NCBI GenBank assembly: GCA_037783545.1
Contig: JBBELK010000001.1
Span: 248,001 to 312,000, forward strand
From: Henricia sp. BOLD:AAB3569
Lineage: Eukaryota > Echinodermata > Asteroidea > Spinulosida > Echinasteridae
Direction: 5' to 3'
Length of the DNA stretch: 64,000 bases
Shown: in pieces, positions 36,901-48,900 of the stretch
Layout of the letters: every line of letters starts with the position of its first letter
How positions within the stretch are numbered: the first letter of the stretch is position 1
Made by a program: the position numbers and the translations under genes
Notes under the pieces: generated by a model
What the model was told of the DNA's origin: nothing
Seen by the model: the letters and a program-made list of their open reading frames with translations, nothing else
The model's database searches: none

Positions 36901-39900
36901 TTAATATTTTGCGCAACGTAAAATTACTTCTTACGAGAACAAAACCAGTTTAAGTTGGACAGACTGCATAAAACTTACTCAAAGTTATTAAGTTGCAATA
37001 ACTTAAAATCACTGGTACCGGAAGACCCGTGCATAATTACGCATGCGCGTAGGGGACGTACAAAGTCTTGTTTCTGCGACGTGATAACCATGGCTGTTAC
37101 GTTGCTTAGTTTTGGTTACCACCGGGCCGAAAGCAATTACGGGCAAGCTCTCTTGGAGCATTGTTTGAGTAAGTATCGATTCCCCATAAATGACTCTTGG
37201 GCCATTGGTTCCCCTAATTGGCAAGAGAATCCAATTGACAAACTTATGAAGTTAAACTTACTACAAGATATTAAGTTGCAATAACTTAAAAACACTGGAC
37301 ATTGGAAATGTATAGAATATGAGAGTGAATGCATTCCATTTGTTTTTTTGAGTTGTTTTAAAAAATACAACTATAAGTAATAAATATTTACTAGATTGAG
37401 TTGAAATTACTAATTAAAATTAAAAATGACCTCTTAACTTGAAATAATTAAGTATATTCAGTACTGTTGACAACAAGTAATCTTAACAAACAAATATACA
37501 TGGCTTTAACTTAAAAATACGTTAAGTTGAAAGGACGTAACTGAATTAAGGCAACAAAGTTGCCTTTATTTTTTTAAGTTTCCTCAACGAAATATTTTTT
37601 TGAGTGTATATAAGGAGTAATAATGATCGGATCCACTCATTATTACTCCTTATATACACTCAAAAAAATATTTCGTTGAGGAAACTTAAAAAAATAAAGG
37701 CAACTTTGTTAAAAGATTTTCCTAAGTGGGCATGCGCGGAAATCCAGCTATTTTTTGATCGGTGTTTCTGATCATTTTTCCATGTTTGCGCATACAAACC
37801 ATAATCACCAAGTTGTACGTATGGCTAGACTACTTGTAGTCTAGCCATACGTACAACTTGGTGATTATGGTTTGTATGCGCAAACATGGAAAAATGATCA
37901 GAAACACCGATCAAATAGCTGGATTTCCGCGCATGCCCACTTAGGAAAATCTTTTAACACCAGAACAATTTACACCAAGATATTCAATAATTTAACACCA
38001 AAAGAATCACGTCAAGTTTTACACCAGGCTGGTGTCAGAGTTTCTTGTCTTACTACAGAAATTTTACCTACATTATTATTATCAGTGCTGCATAAAACCA
38101 TAAAAACCATGCAATTTTTTAAAACCTTAAGTTATTTTCTTACAGAAAGTAAATGTGCCATTTTGTTCACATTTTGGGTCCCATTTTTATGGAAAACCCC
38201 ATTTTATAACTGTTTTACATGTTATAACAGTTTGCTAAAGTTTGTAATTTTCTGCGGCACTTTTTATTTATTTCAAAGTCAAATGACTTGGTATTGATTT
38301 CATTTATTTTCACAACAAAAATTTGTTGGATTTTGGTGTTCATTTTGGAACCAAAACATAACAAATTTTACTTTTTGAAGTGGCAAATTCGGCAATAAAA
38401 AGGCTGCTGTATTCCTGTGAGCTGTGAGTTCCGATGTGCCAAAATCAATTAATTTCACAGCAAACTATTTTGACAAAATCTTAAGAACAAATTCACGCAT
38501 CGAAATTGAAAATGAAACCGATTTTTCGAATAGTAAATTATTCGAAAATGCACAGGCCTATTTGATTTCATGTCAAAATAAATAAAGCTTAAATATCATC
38601 TATAACTATTAAAGAGAATTAACCTGTAGAATTGAAAGCCAAGTAATGTAATGCACACCCGGGTGGCATACCGTAGGCTAAATAGTTATTGTGTACTTCA
38701 TAGCATTAGTTTCAAAGCAAGTCAAACACTATTATGTACATGGCCATTTCATCAAAGCTTGTAATGCGATCATTTCTCGGACTGAAAGTTCTATTTTCTT
38801 CTGAAAGTCATATTTCCTCTTGGTTGTCTCTCTCTCTCCCCTGCTACCCCCATGATACTAGTCACTAATGTTTGCTCAAGAGATCAGGCAATTTCTTTGA
38901 AAATACTTTGAAAATATTTTGCTGCGAGTCAGACTATATGTAACTCTTGAGTGACATAATGTACACTTTGGGACGTTTGCAGTATTTTCACAGGAAACAT
39001 ACATGTAGATTGCTGATCAAAAATACGCTGTCATCATCACCATAAAAAAAAAAGACTCAAAATTAAAATTTTTCCACAATTTGCATTTTTTTTTCGGCCT
39101 TGAATTTTTGTGTTCCCTACAGTTAATGATACAGTAAGACATCTGATGAGTGATCACATAAAAATCATCGGATATCAATTACTCAAGAAAAAAATTTCAA
39201 AGCCCAAAAAAATGGCCTTTTTGGGAAAATTTTGTTTGAGTCTTTTTTTTAGCAGTATTAAAGTTAAAAAAATAGCTTTTCACTGAAATTAAACACATCT
39301 ACATTACCAGAAATTTGTAAACTGCCTGTGTCAAATGAGGGCGCTGTAACCACGTTATGCGCACGCGCAATAATTGTTTACATGTATGAAAAAACGGACA
39401 AGGAGTCAGTTGTTTGGATCTCACCACCAGCTAGGATTATTATTGGTTTCTATGGATCTGCAGGATTCCCTTGGATTAGGTCGATTCCAAATGTGTGGTT
39501 AATGGATGTGTTCCAAGTGTGCTACGTGGTTTATCCCAAATGTGTGGTTTTTAAAGATTCACGCACAGGAATAATCTTGGATACATTGTGGTTAAGATAG
39601 GTTGGTTGTCTATCCCATCCGGTCTCTGAATTGGTGGAAATTTAGGCTTAAAAACAGAGTCTGGAAAATGGCAAATGATTAGGAACAAAATTGACATGGG
39701 AATGAACTGTTGTCTGGTGATTAGATACACAAACTATTGAGGGCGCTATTCAATGAGACCGTTGGATTGCTTTCCTTACTGGATTCACTAATAAATCAAC
39801 AGAGGGCGCTATTTAAGTCCCCTGATCAGGAATGCTTTCTGACACAGCCGCCCTTAAATTTGAGAAGAAAATTTACAAACAAAAGCATTAATGACACTGT

Positions 39901-42900
39901 TCTGGTAAAACTGTCAGTCCCATACTAGGTGGGCGCGTCCTTAGGTTTATCATCATCACGCATCTCTGGAAGCTGGACCAATCGGGCTACAGGGCGTGTG
40001 TAGACCTTGCTTCTGACCTTGACGTTTGCAGTGCGTACATGTCCATCCGGTCCAGGGAAGGTTTCAGTGACCCTGCCGATAGGCCACTGAGCTCGAGTGA
40101 GGTTAGGATCCACGATCATCACGACATCGCCCTGGGACACCTCGGTCGTATTCCGCTGCCACTTTTCGCGTCTCTGTAGTGTTGGTAGGTAGACCTGGAT
40201 GAACCTTGACCAGAAGTGATCAGCAAGGATTTGGCTGTGTTTCCATTGTCGGCGTCCGAGCAAGTCCCTCGCTGGGTAAACCACTTGTGGTAGAGACGGA
40301 TCGTATCGTCCCATCAGCAGAACGTTCGGCGTCACTGGATCAGGGTCAGCGACATCCGATGACACGTAACCAAGTGGCTTCGAGTTGAGTATCCCCTCAA
40401 CTTCGATGAGGACCGTACGAAGAACCTGTTCAGGAACGGTCTGGTCGCCGAGGATGACTCGCAGGCCATATTTGGCCGACTTGATCTCACGCTCCCACAA
40501 GCCTCCGAAATGTGGAGCGTTCGGGGGATTGAAGCGGAACCTGACTTGTTGTTTGGCAAGCTCCCTCTGCAAGGCTGGCTCCATTGCGGAGAAGGCTTCT
40601 TTGAGCTCAGAAGCACCACCCTTGAAGTTGGTCCCACAATCTGAGAGTAGCTCGAATGGCTTCCCTCTTCGGGATACAAATCGCCTGAAAGCCATGAGGA
40701 ATGAGTCTGTATCTAGACCCGCCAGTAGGTCCAAATGCACTGCTCTTGTTGTCATGCACTTGAAAATAATGCCCCAGCGTTTCTCGGATCTCCTGCCGAT
40801 CTTGACGGTCATCGGACCGAAACAGTCGATACCTGTCGAGTAGAAGGGTGGCTTCTGGATTCGGAGACGTGCAGGAGGAAGATCTCCCATTTTGGGAACA
40901 GTAGGGGTTGCTCTCCATCTCTGGCAGTCAAAGCATTGACGCTGGTGCTTACGAATGGCCTCTCTACCACGCAGAATCCAGAACTTTCTTCTTATTTCGG
41001 CATGGACTCGTTCTGGGCCATAATGCATCGTGTTCTTGTCGTAGGCACGGATTAGGAGTTTTGTCACTGGATGTGCTGGGTCAAGCACTATTGGGTGCTT
41101 AGTGAGCTGCGGGATGCCTTCAGCACGACGTAGACGTCCTCCAACTCTTATCACACCGCCGATTTCATCCCATTCTGGTGAAAGCTTTAGCAGTCGGCTC
41201 CTTATGGGAATTTCTCTACTACTTTTGAGAGCTGCACATTCTTCAGGGAAGGACGACCTCTGGGCTTGTTGGTAGAGGTTCAGCTCGATCTCTGCTCGCT
41301 CATCGGCAGAGAGCTCTTTAGGGTCTTGCTGCGTAGCCGCCCCATCACGGGTCTGCTTTGATGCCTCAATAAGGTCATCCCAGGTTTCATACTTATCGAG
41401 ATCTTGAATGTCGGTAGGCTCTATGGTGACTATTCCACAGAATGTGGACTTCTTCAACTCGCAGTTGTCTTCAGCTAAGGCTGGTGGAGTTGCTGGCCAC
41501 ATATCGCAGTGAAGCGAGAGAAATGGTGGGCCATCTCGCCATCTGCTAGGTTGGCTGAGTGATTGCAGAGACATCCCTCTGGTCAGATCGTCAGCCGGGT
41601 TGTCCTTGGTATTAACATATCGCCACTGGTTGACGTCAGTCACGGTCTGGATCTGTGATATCCGGGTCCCGACGAAGACCTTGTATCTGCAAGACTCGGA
41701 CTTGAGCCAAGTCAAGACGGTGGTAGAATCACTCCATAAAGTGATGCTCTCCAATGGTAGCGTCAACTCCTCTTGAAGAAGACTGGATAGTTGAGCCCCG
41801 GTCAAAGCGGCTGAGAGTTCGAGGCGTGGTATGGACAGCTGCTTCTTCGGAGCAACTCTTGATCTTGCCATGAGGAATCTGGTATGTATGTTGTGTTCAG
41901 CATCTTCTGTTCGGAGATAGGCCACTGCTCCATAAATCCTCTCTGAGGCGTCGCAAAAGATGTGAAGCTGGCGACTAGCTGTTTCGAGGTTGATGCCGGG
42001 TGGTGTGTAGCATCTGGGTAGTATGATGTTAGACAGCTGTGGTAGCTCGCTTTCCCACTCTTGCCACCGGTCCATAATGTCTCCTGGTTCCAGGACTTCA
42101 TCCCATTCACGTTTGGTTTTCCACAAGTCCTGTACAATGACGCGGGCTCTTGCAGTGAAGGGGGTCAGGTATCCAATGGGGTCGTATTGGCTAGCTAAGG
42201 TTTTGTATATGTTTCTCATGCTGAGACACTCATATTTCACTTCTCTGAGCTGGTATTGCAGGTCGTCAGTGCTGCAGTCCCACTTGAGCCCGAGCATGGG
42301 TTCGGTGGTGTCCGTCTCACCGAATGCCAACCACAGATCGCATCCATCTGAGCGGGCCTCTGGAGGTAGGTCATCTACAACACTGGGCAAGTTACTAGCC
42401 CACTGACGTATCTCAAAACCGCCCTGGGCGAGCGAGTCACGCATAGCATGGACGAGGGATTTAGCTTCATTCTCTCCTGGTATGCTGACCAAGCAGTTGT
42501 CAACGTAGAATGATTGGTCGACTGCGGCAGCAACTTCTGGGTACTCTTCTTGGTGGTCGAAGGCATGCTTGCGTAAAGCATACGTGGCACAGCATGGACT
42601 GCAGGTAGCTCCAAACGGCAGTACTTGCCACTCATAGATATTAGGTTCTGAGTCAGACTTCAAGTTGCGCCAAAGGAACCGAAAGAGGCATCTCTCGTCT
42701 GGTTGGAGCTTAACTTGGTGGAACATTGCCTTGATGTCCCCTGAAGCAGCTACTTCGTGTTGGCGGAAGCGCAACAGTACAGCAATGAGCGATGCACTAA
42801 GTGGTGGGCCTGGAAGTAGATGCTGGTTGAGCACCTGGTCTTGGTACTGGAAGGAGCAGTTGAACACAAGACGGTACTTCCCGTTGTGCTCAACAAGGTG

Positions 42901-45900
42901 ATGAGGAATGTACCAGGATTCGTCGGATTTGGCAGCTTCCTCTGGCGACAAGATTCTGGCGTAGCCACCGTCGACTAGCTTCTGAACCAACTCGTTGTGC
43001 TTTTCCGCTAACTGTGGTCGGGTTTCTAGGCGCTTTTCAGTCCTCCTCAGGGTAGGAAGAACAGCTTCCTTTGGAGCATGGAACTTTGTATCATCAGCTC
43101 GCAATAATGGAGTGATATAACGCTTTATTCCTCCTTCGGTCACACAGGTTGTTTCGTCTTCAAGCAACTTCATAGCTCTTTGGTCTTGCTTGGAGCGAAC
43201 GGCATGTTTTTCATTCACATGCGGTAGGATGTCTACTTGCCAGAGTCTCTCGACGTGCTTCATCAGATCTGTAGTGTCTGCTTGGGGTGAAACTGTAAAG
43301 CATCTGGGCTCGTCAGCTTTCTGCTCCAAGATTCCAGCTGGTCCCTGGAGTGTCCAACCTAACTTGGTCAGAACGGCTACTGGTGCTCTGCGAGGTCCGA
43401 ATTTGACAGGTTGCCTCGGAGTGATGAGGTCCACGTGATCTGAACCATTGAGGATTACTGGTTGAGCACACTCGATTGCTGGTAGCGGTAAGTCACGGAG
43501 ATGGGGGTACTTTTGTTGCAGGGTCTTCACCTCGTAGGTGTATTCAGAGAGACACAGGTTGGCAGCTGTAAAGACGCCATCGAGGGAGAATTTGGAACCT
43601 GGCTCATCATAGGGTGACAGGGATAGGGACACGGATTGGCCCTGGCATGTGACGATGTCTTCTCTGACGGTTCTCAGATGCATGGTTTCTGCTTTACCCT
43701 GTAGGTTGAGCTGTTGAGCTGCCCCTTGCAGAAGCATGGTTCGCTCAGATCCATCATCTAGGAGTGCATAAGAGTCTATGCTGGTGTTTGGGCCGTGGAG
43801 GACAACTCTCACTACTTTCAGCAAGATGCCACAGGGACGTCGGGGTTTATCGACGTAGACAGACTGGGTGGTAAACGTCGGTTTCACCAAATATACATTG
43901 GTAGCTCTTTGGGCTGCCTCGTGCAGAACTGTCAGGTGAATCTGCTTGCACTGGTGGCACGGTTTCTTCAAGGTGCAAGCTTCAGGTGCATGTTTGCGGC
44001 AACACTTCCAACAGCGCTTGTTGTCTTGGATCCACTTGATGATATCATCGGTGCTGTGTGCCTTGAACTTCTCACAGCCATTCAGGAAGTGATCATTTCC
44101 ATCACAGTAAGGGCAGAATGGCTTTGGCTTGTTGAATCTTGGCGGTGCTGCACTTGGCTGTTTACTGCCTGTGAAGAAGGCCGAGGTGGGAGGTTGTTTA
44201 GGCCTCCACGGTGGTCGGTCTCTCCTTTGGTTGGTACCACTCTGGTCGGGAATGTGGCCAGTAACGGCTCGCTTGGCCAACATCTGGGACTGTGACTTTA
44301 ACTTAAGCCACATGGCAAACTGGGGCAGAGTGTACGTTTCGCCCGAGTTCGGCTTCAGGATGCCAGACTTCATGCAGTATTCGATGAAGTTGGTGCGGAG
44401 ACCCGGAGAGAGCTTACTTAGCAGCTTATCCACATGTGAGCCACAGCGAAGTTCAACTCCAGACTGACTCTCCAAGGATTCTAGCATGCCCACGAGTGAC
44501 TGGACATCTAGGCAGAAATCTTCAAAGGCCTCTGTGTCGTTAGACTTGATGGGAGGAGTCATCATAATGGCTGCGATTTCGGACTGGACAAGTTGTCGAG
44601 GCTGGCCGTACTTATCGGTCAATGCAGCTAAAGCGGTGGTGTACGGCTGGTTGCTGTGCATGTAGGATTTGGCAAGTTTAAGTGCCTTGCCGTCCAATTT
44701 GTCAATCAGCACCTGGTATTTATACTGCTCGCTGAGGTGAGGGTGGACATTGACTAGGTTGTGCAGCGCCATCTTTAGCAGGGCGAACTCTCTCTCCTTG
44801 CCATTGGAGAATCTAGGAAGATTCGGCTTCGGTACACCAAGTGAGGAGGCCATTATGAGGTCGGCGAGGTTTGGTGCTGCAATGACGCTGGGAGGTGACA
44901 AAGGACTCTGGTGCGGCAAAGCGGATGAGGAATACGGCAATGACTGAGTCATTCCAGGCGGGAGTATCGTCCCCGGTGAGTAATGAGTCACATGACTACT
45001 GGTGTTGCAGGGATGTGCAACAGGCACAGGGGGATTCATGATTGGAGATGAGGAAAGGGACCATGTCATATTCCCTCCATATGGAGTCCGCTGTTGGCAG
45101 GTAGTTGTGACAGTGCAGTGGGGTGTTGCCATGGCAACGAGTGGCGGTGGTGCATTAATGATGCAGGTTGGCGCAGGGTACATCTGCTTGGATGCGCTGG
45201 TGATTTGGAACACCGGTACTTGGCCCATGCTCACTGGTCTCTGGAACGTACTGGTCATTGGATGTGGATGGTCAGTTGCCTGGGCACGGGTTTCTGCTGC
45301 AGCTTGGATCTGGGAGGTGATTGGTTGCTGGTCAGCAGTGGAATGGCTAGGTAAACTGATAGGTGAACCATCCTTTGGCTGGGATGAGGCTGGCAAAACA
45401 TCTGCCCCATCAGATGAACTCAGAGACGTATTACTCAATGAAAGAGTCGGGTCAGCAATTGGCCGGGTAGAAGGGACCTCGCTGGTGTCAAGGACCTTCA
45501 TGTCCACTTCTTGCATAAGGGTCTGAACTACTTCTGCATCACGCAATTCCTGCTCAGCTTGACGGAGTCGTCGTTGCTTGGTGAGGCGTGCGGTGAGAGT
45601 TTCACGCTCTCGGATCGCTCGTCGCTCAATTTCTTCCAGCTCTGAATGGGTTGCTTCAAGCTGCATACGTGCTGCTCTGGCTCGATCATCTCGCTCTTGG
45701 AGCTGCTTGTCGTACACTTCGTCCTCTTCGATCTGCTTCCGGAGTTCCTTGACATCGGAGTGCTTTCGCATGGCATTAAGTCGGGCCACCTGGGAATCAC
45801 TTAGTTGTGAATAGTTGGAACGGATTGACCGTGTCGAACGGTTCGAGTGGTGCGAACTCAGGGAAGGAGAACAGCTGCCGTTGATGGAAGAACCAAGGCC

Positions 45901-48900
45901 ATTTTCGCTGGCAGACAGGTGTTCAGGCTCGGAGGGGATGGACATTGTTGGCTGCAGATCCATAGGTCGCTGGTTCGAATCCGGCTCGAAGGACCATGAA
46001 AAAACGGACAAGGAGTCAGTTGTTTGGATCTCACCACCAGCTAGGATTATTATTGGTTTCTATGGATCTGCAGGATTCCCTTGGATTAGGTCGATTCCAA
46101 ATGTGTGGTTAATGGATGTGTTCCAAGTGTGCTACGTGGTTTATCCCAAATGTGTGGTTTTTAAAGATTCACGCACAGGAATAATCTTGGATACATTGTG
46201 GTTAAGATAGGTTGGTTGTCTATCCCATCCGGTCTCTGAATTGGTGGAAATTTAGGCTTAAAAACAGAGTCTGGAAAATGGCAAATGATTAGGAACAAAA
46301 TTGACATGGGAATGAACTGTTGTCTGGTGATTAGATACACAAACTATTGAGGGCGCTATTCAATGAGACCGTTGGATTGCTTTCCTTACTGGATTCACTA
46401 ATAAATCAACAGAGGGCGCTATTTAAGTCCCCTGATCAGGAATGCTTTCTGACAATGTAACTAAGAGCCAAACGCGCTTGCACGCGCTACATGATGCATG
46501 ATCAATGGTGCGCTATAGTTTAGCGTAGAGATTTTTACGTTTGTCATGCCAATGTACACTGCAAAAGTTCACGTAAAAAGACATTTTTTCCGCTTAATGT
46601 AAACTTTAAAATACCCCCTTTATTGACGCTATTTGCAAATTTGCTACAACGAGCCATTTTCTCGGAAAAAAGCCCTGAAGTCGGGCATATTGTACATCTC
46701 GTGTGCCTTTTGCCTCGAAAATCATTGCACATATGGAGTGATTTTCGCATGGCACAAGTACAATGGAAAATATTCAGTATTTTTGTCAAAAAAAGGACAA
46801 CAAACACGCAATGATTAGATCGTTGGCGTAGGCTATTTGCATTTTCGTTCTGATCGTTGGTATGCACATTGTAATGTCTTGTTGTCAAGACGCTGCACAA
46901 ACTCTACCAGCGCGCGGTCAATGTAAGTTCGTGCATGCGCAGAATGGTGTCTATACACACAGTACGTATTTCTGGTAATGAAAAGAAAATTCATATGAAT
47001 ATATGCAGTTATTCTGGTGCACAAATTTGGAGAACATGCAAATACAACATGCCTATAGTGTGTGTATATACACCCAGTGCCACTGGTGTATGTGTACATA
47101 GCAACCGCATTGTGTGACATACACAAACGTGTGTAAAGTGTGTACTTGTTGCATAGCAACGAGCCTTTCATGGACACTGATCTTGTATTAAAGTGATTAA
47201 CAAGCAATATGACATTACAACTGTTGGGAGAATTAAAGTTTTTTAAGTTGTCATGTATGGGCGGCCAAAAGGACCAAAATTAAAAAAATCTTCACAAAGG
47301 ACAAAACGACAGGAAAAGAACAAAATAGCAAGAGGACAAATTTACAGAAAGACAAAATCAAAATCAAACAAAGAACAAAGCCACATGAGGACAAATTTAT
47401 AAAAAGACAAACTCCAAATCAAACAAAGGACAAAACGGCAAGAGGACAAAATTACAAAAAGACATAGTAAAAATCAAACAAAGGACAAAACGACAAGAGT
47501 ACAAAATTACAAAAAGACATAGTAAAAATCAGACAAAGGACAAAAGGACAAATGTTACAAAAAGACAAACGCAAAGAACGTTTTCACAAATGGACGTCCA
47601 TATACACACGCCAATGACGTTTTCACAAATGGACGTCCATACACACGCCAAGGACGTTTTCACATATGGACGTCCATACACACGCCAAGGACGTTTTCAC
47701 AAATGGACATCCATACACACGCCAAGGACGTTTTCACGAAAGGACGTCAGCCCACACGCAAAGAACGTTTTCACAAAAGGACGTCCACACACGCAAACTA
47801 AAGACGTTTTCACAAAAGGACAAATGTTGACAACTTAAATAATATTGAACGCTGGGGGCGCTTCTTCAGATGTCCGCTAGCCTAAGTACGCCCGCGCGAT
47901 CACTCGACATAATAATTTGGGTCACTGCAAATGATGTACTGGGGTTGAAATAGACTCCCGAAGTGAATACATCATCTTTTGTTGGTTGCTTAGGCAATTG
48001 GCTGTACACTAAAAATCACTGAACCGTGTCCCTTTGCTTTTATTTTTTGCAATGGTACTTTTCCGACGGCCATTTTAGTTTAGAGCCAATTGTAATGGCA
48101 ACGCACGTCACACTTTGGCTGTCCTGTCAGGGAATGGCAATAGGGTTTTAACGTTGTGACGATATTCTTTGATTTTTCACCACATCGTACTGCGTTTGTA
48201 GGCGCTCAAAAGCCAATAAATGGGAGAAGGAGCTTAAAATCTATTGATTCAATAAATAAAATGAAGAAAATGTTGTCCGAACTTGTCACAAACAAATAAA
48301 CATGTTCGACTTGTTGTTTCGGCGGTTTGCAAGTTCATTCGCGAAGTACGGCCCTAGGGCTTGGTGCATCTGAGAAGCATTAACGACGCTAATCAAATAC
48401 CTCGTTTTAACGACAACTTGGACGTTCGCTACTGTTGAGAGTAGGTCAAACCAACACCAAAAACCCAAACAAATAAAGTACACATCGTCAGGACGGATAT
48501 CGCAAAGACCGTCTGAAGCCGAATCGAGAACTTTTGAAGAAAAAAAAAATTCACGCCTGCCCAGTTGCAGACTACCAGCGACGCGGTGTATTTTCTGTAA
48601 CGCTACCAGTTTATGCCAGAGACGGAAATATTTAAAATTGTATAAATCTTTTGCTCAATCAACGTTTCGCACAGGTAAAAAATGAGAGTTTAAGGATTTT
48701 TATAGTGGACCCCGAATCGGTAGGTGAAACTACTAATTTTGACGTAGTGTCAGACGGAGAACAACGAGTGTTTGAAGTTTTGAGTGCTCACTTTTGCCTT
48801 TTTCAAAAGGAATTAACGGGGAAGTGAACATGCTTACAAAAAATATATTCAATATTTTCAATACATGTATTGAATATGTTCAATCGGCAACTTGTTTTAT

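Larger units (their letters stand above)
39387..46454 (-). mobile_element. Complete BEL/Pao LTR retrotransposon in intron 5, antisense to the gene
   Basis: The element is 7068 bp with two LTRs of 458 bp that I read as identical, TG...CA ends, and a 5-bp target duplication ATGTA at 39382-39386 and 46455-46459. One uninterrupted gag-pol frame fills the interior. Identical LTRs and an open frame indicate a very recent insertion. It lies on the minus strand inside a plus-strand intron. No envelope-like frame is present. Confidence 0.97.

Noticed and set aside
36955..37284. 109-codon frame in the AAGTTA-rich element
   Set aside because: It is composed of element repeats, overlaps an opposite-strand frame and has no domain.
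45124..45137. Perfect X-box-like palindrome GTTGCCATGGCAAC
   Set aside because: It lies inside the gag-pol coding frame of the BEL element, so RFX control of the kinesin is not a reasonable reading.
40206..45814. Many open frames on the plus strand and other minus frames
   Set aside because: They are shadows of the long gag-pol frame.
47590..47838. Repetitive [13 protein letters not shown] open frame, also present inverted at 53312-53596
   Set aside because: The 37-bp unit makes the reading frame rotate through all three phases, so the translation is a by-product of the tandem repeat.
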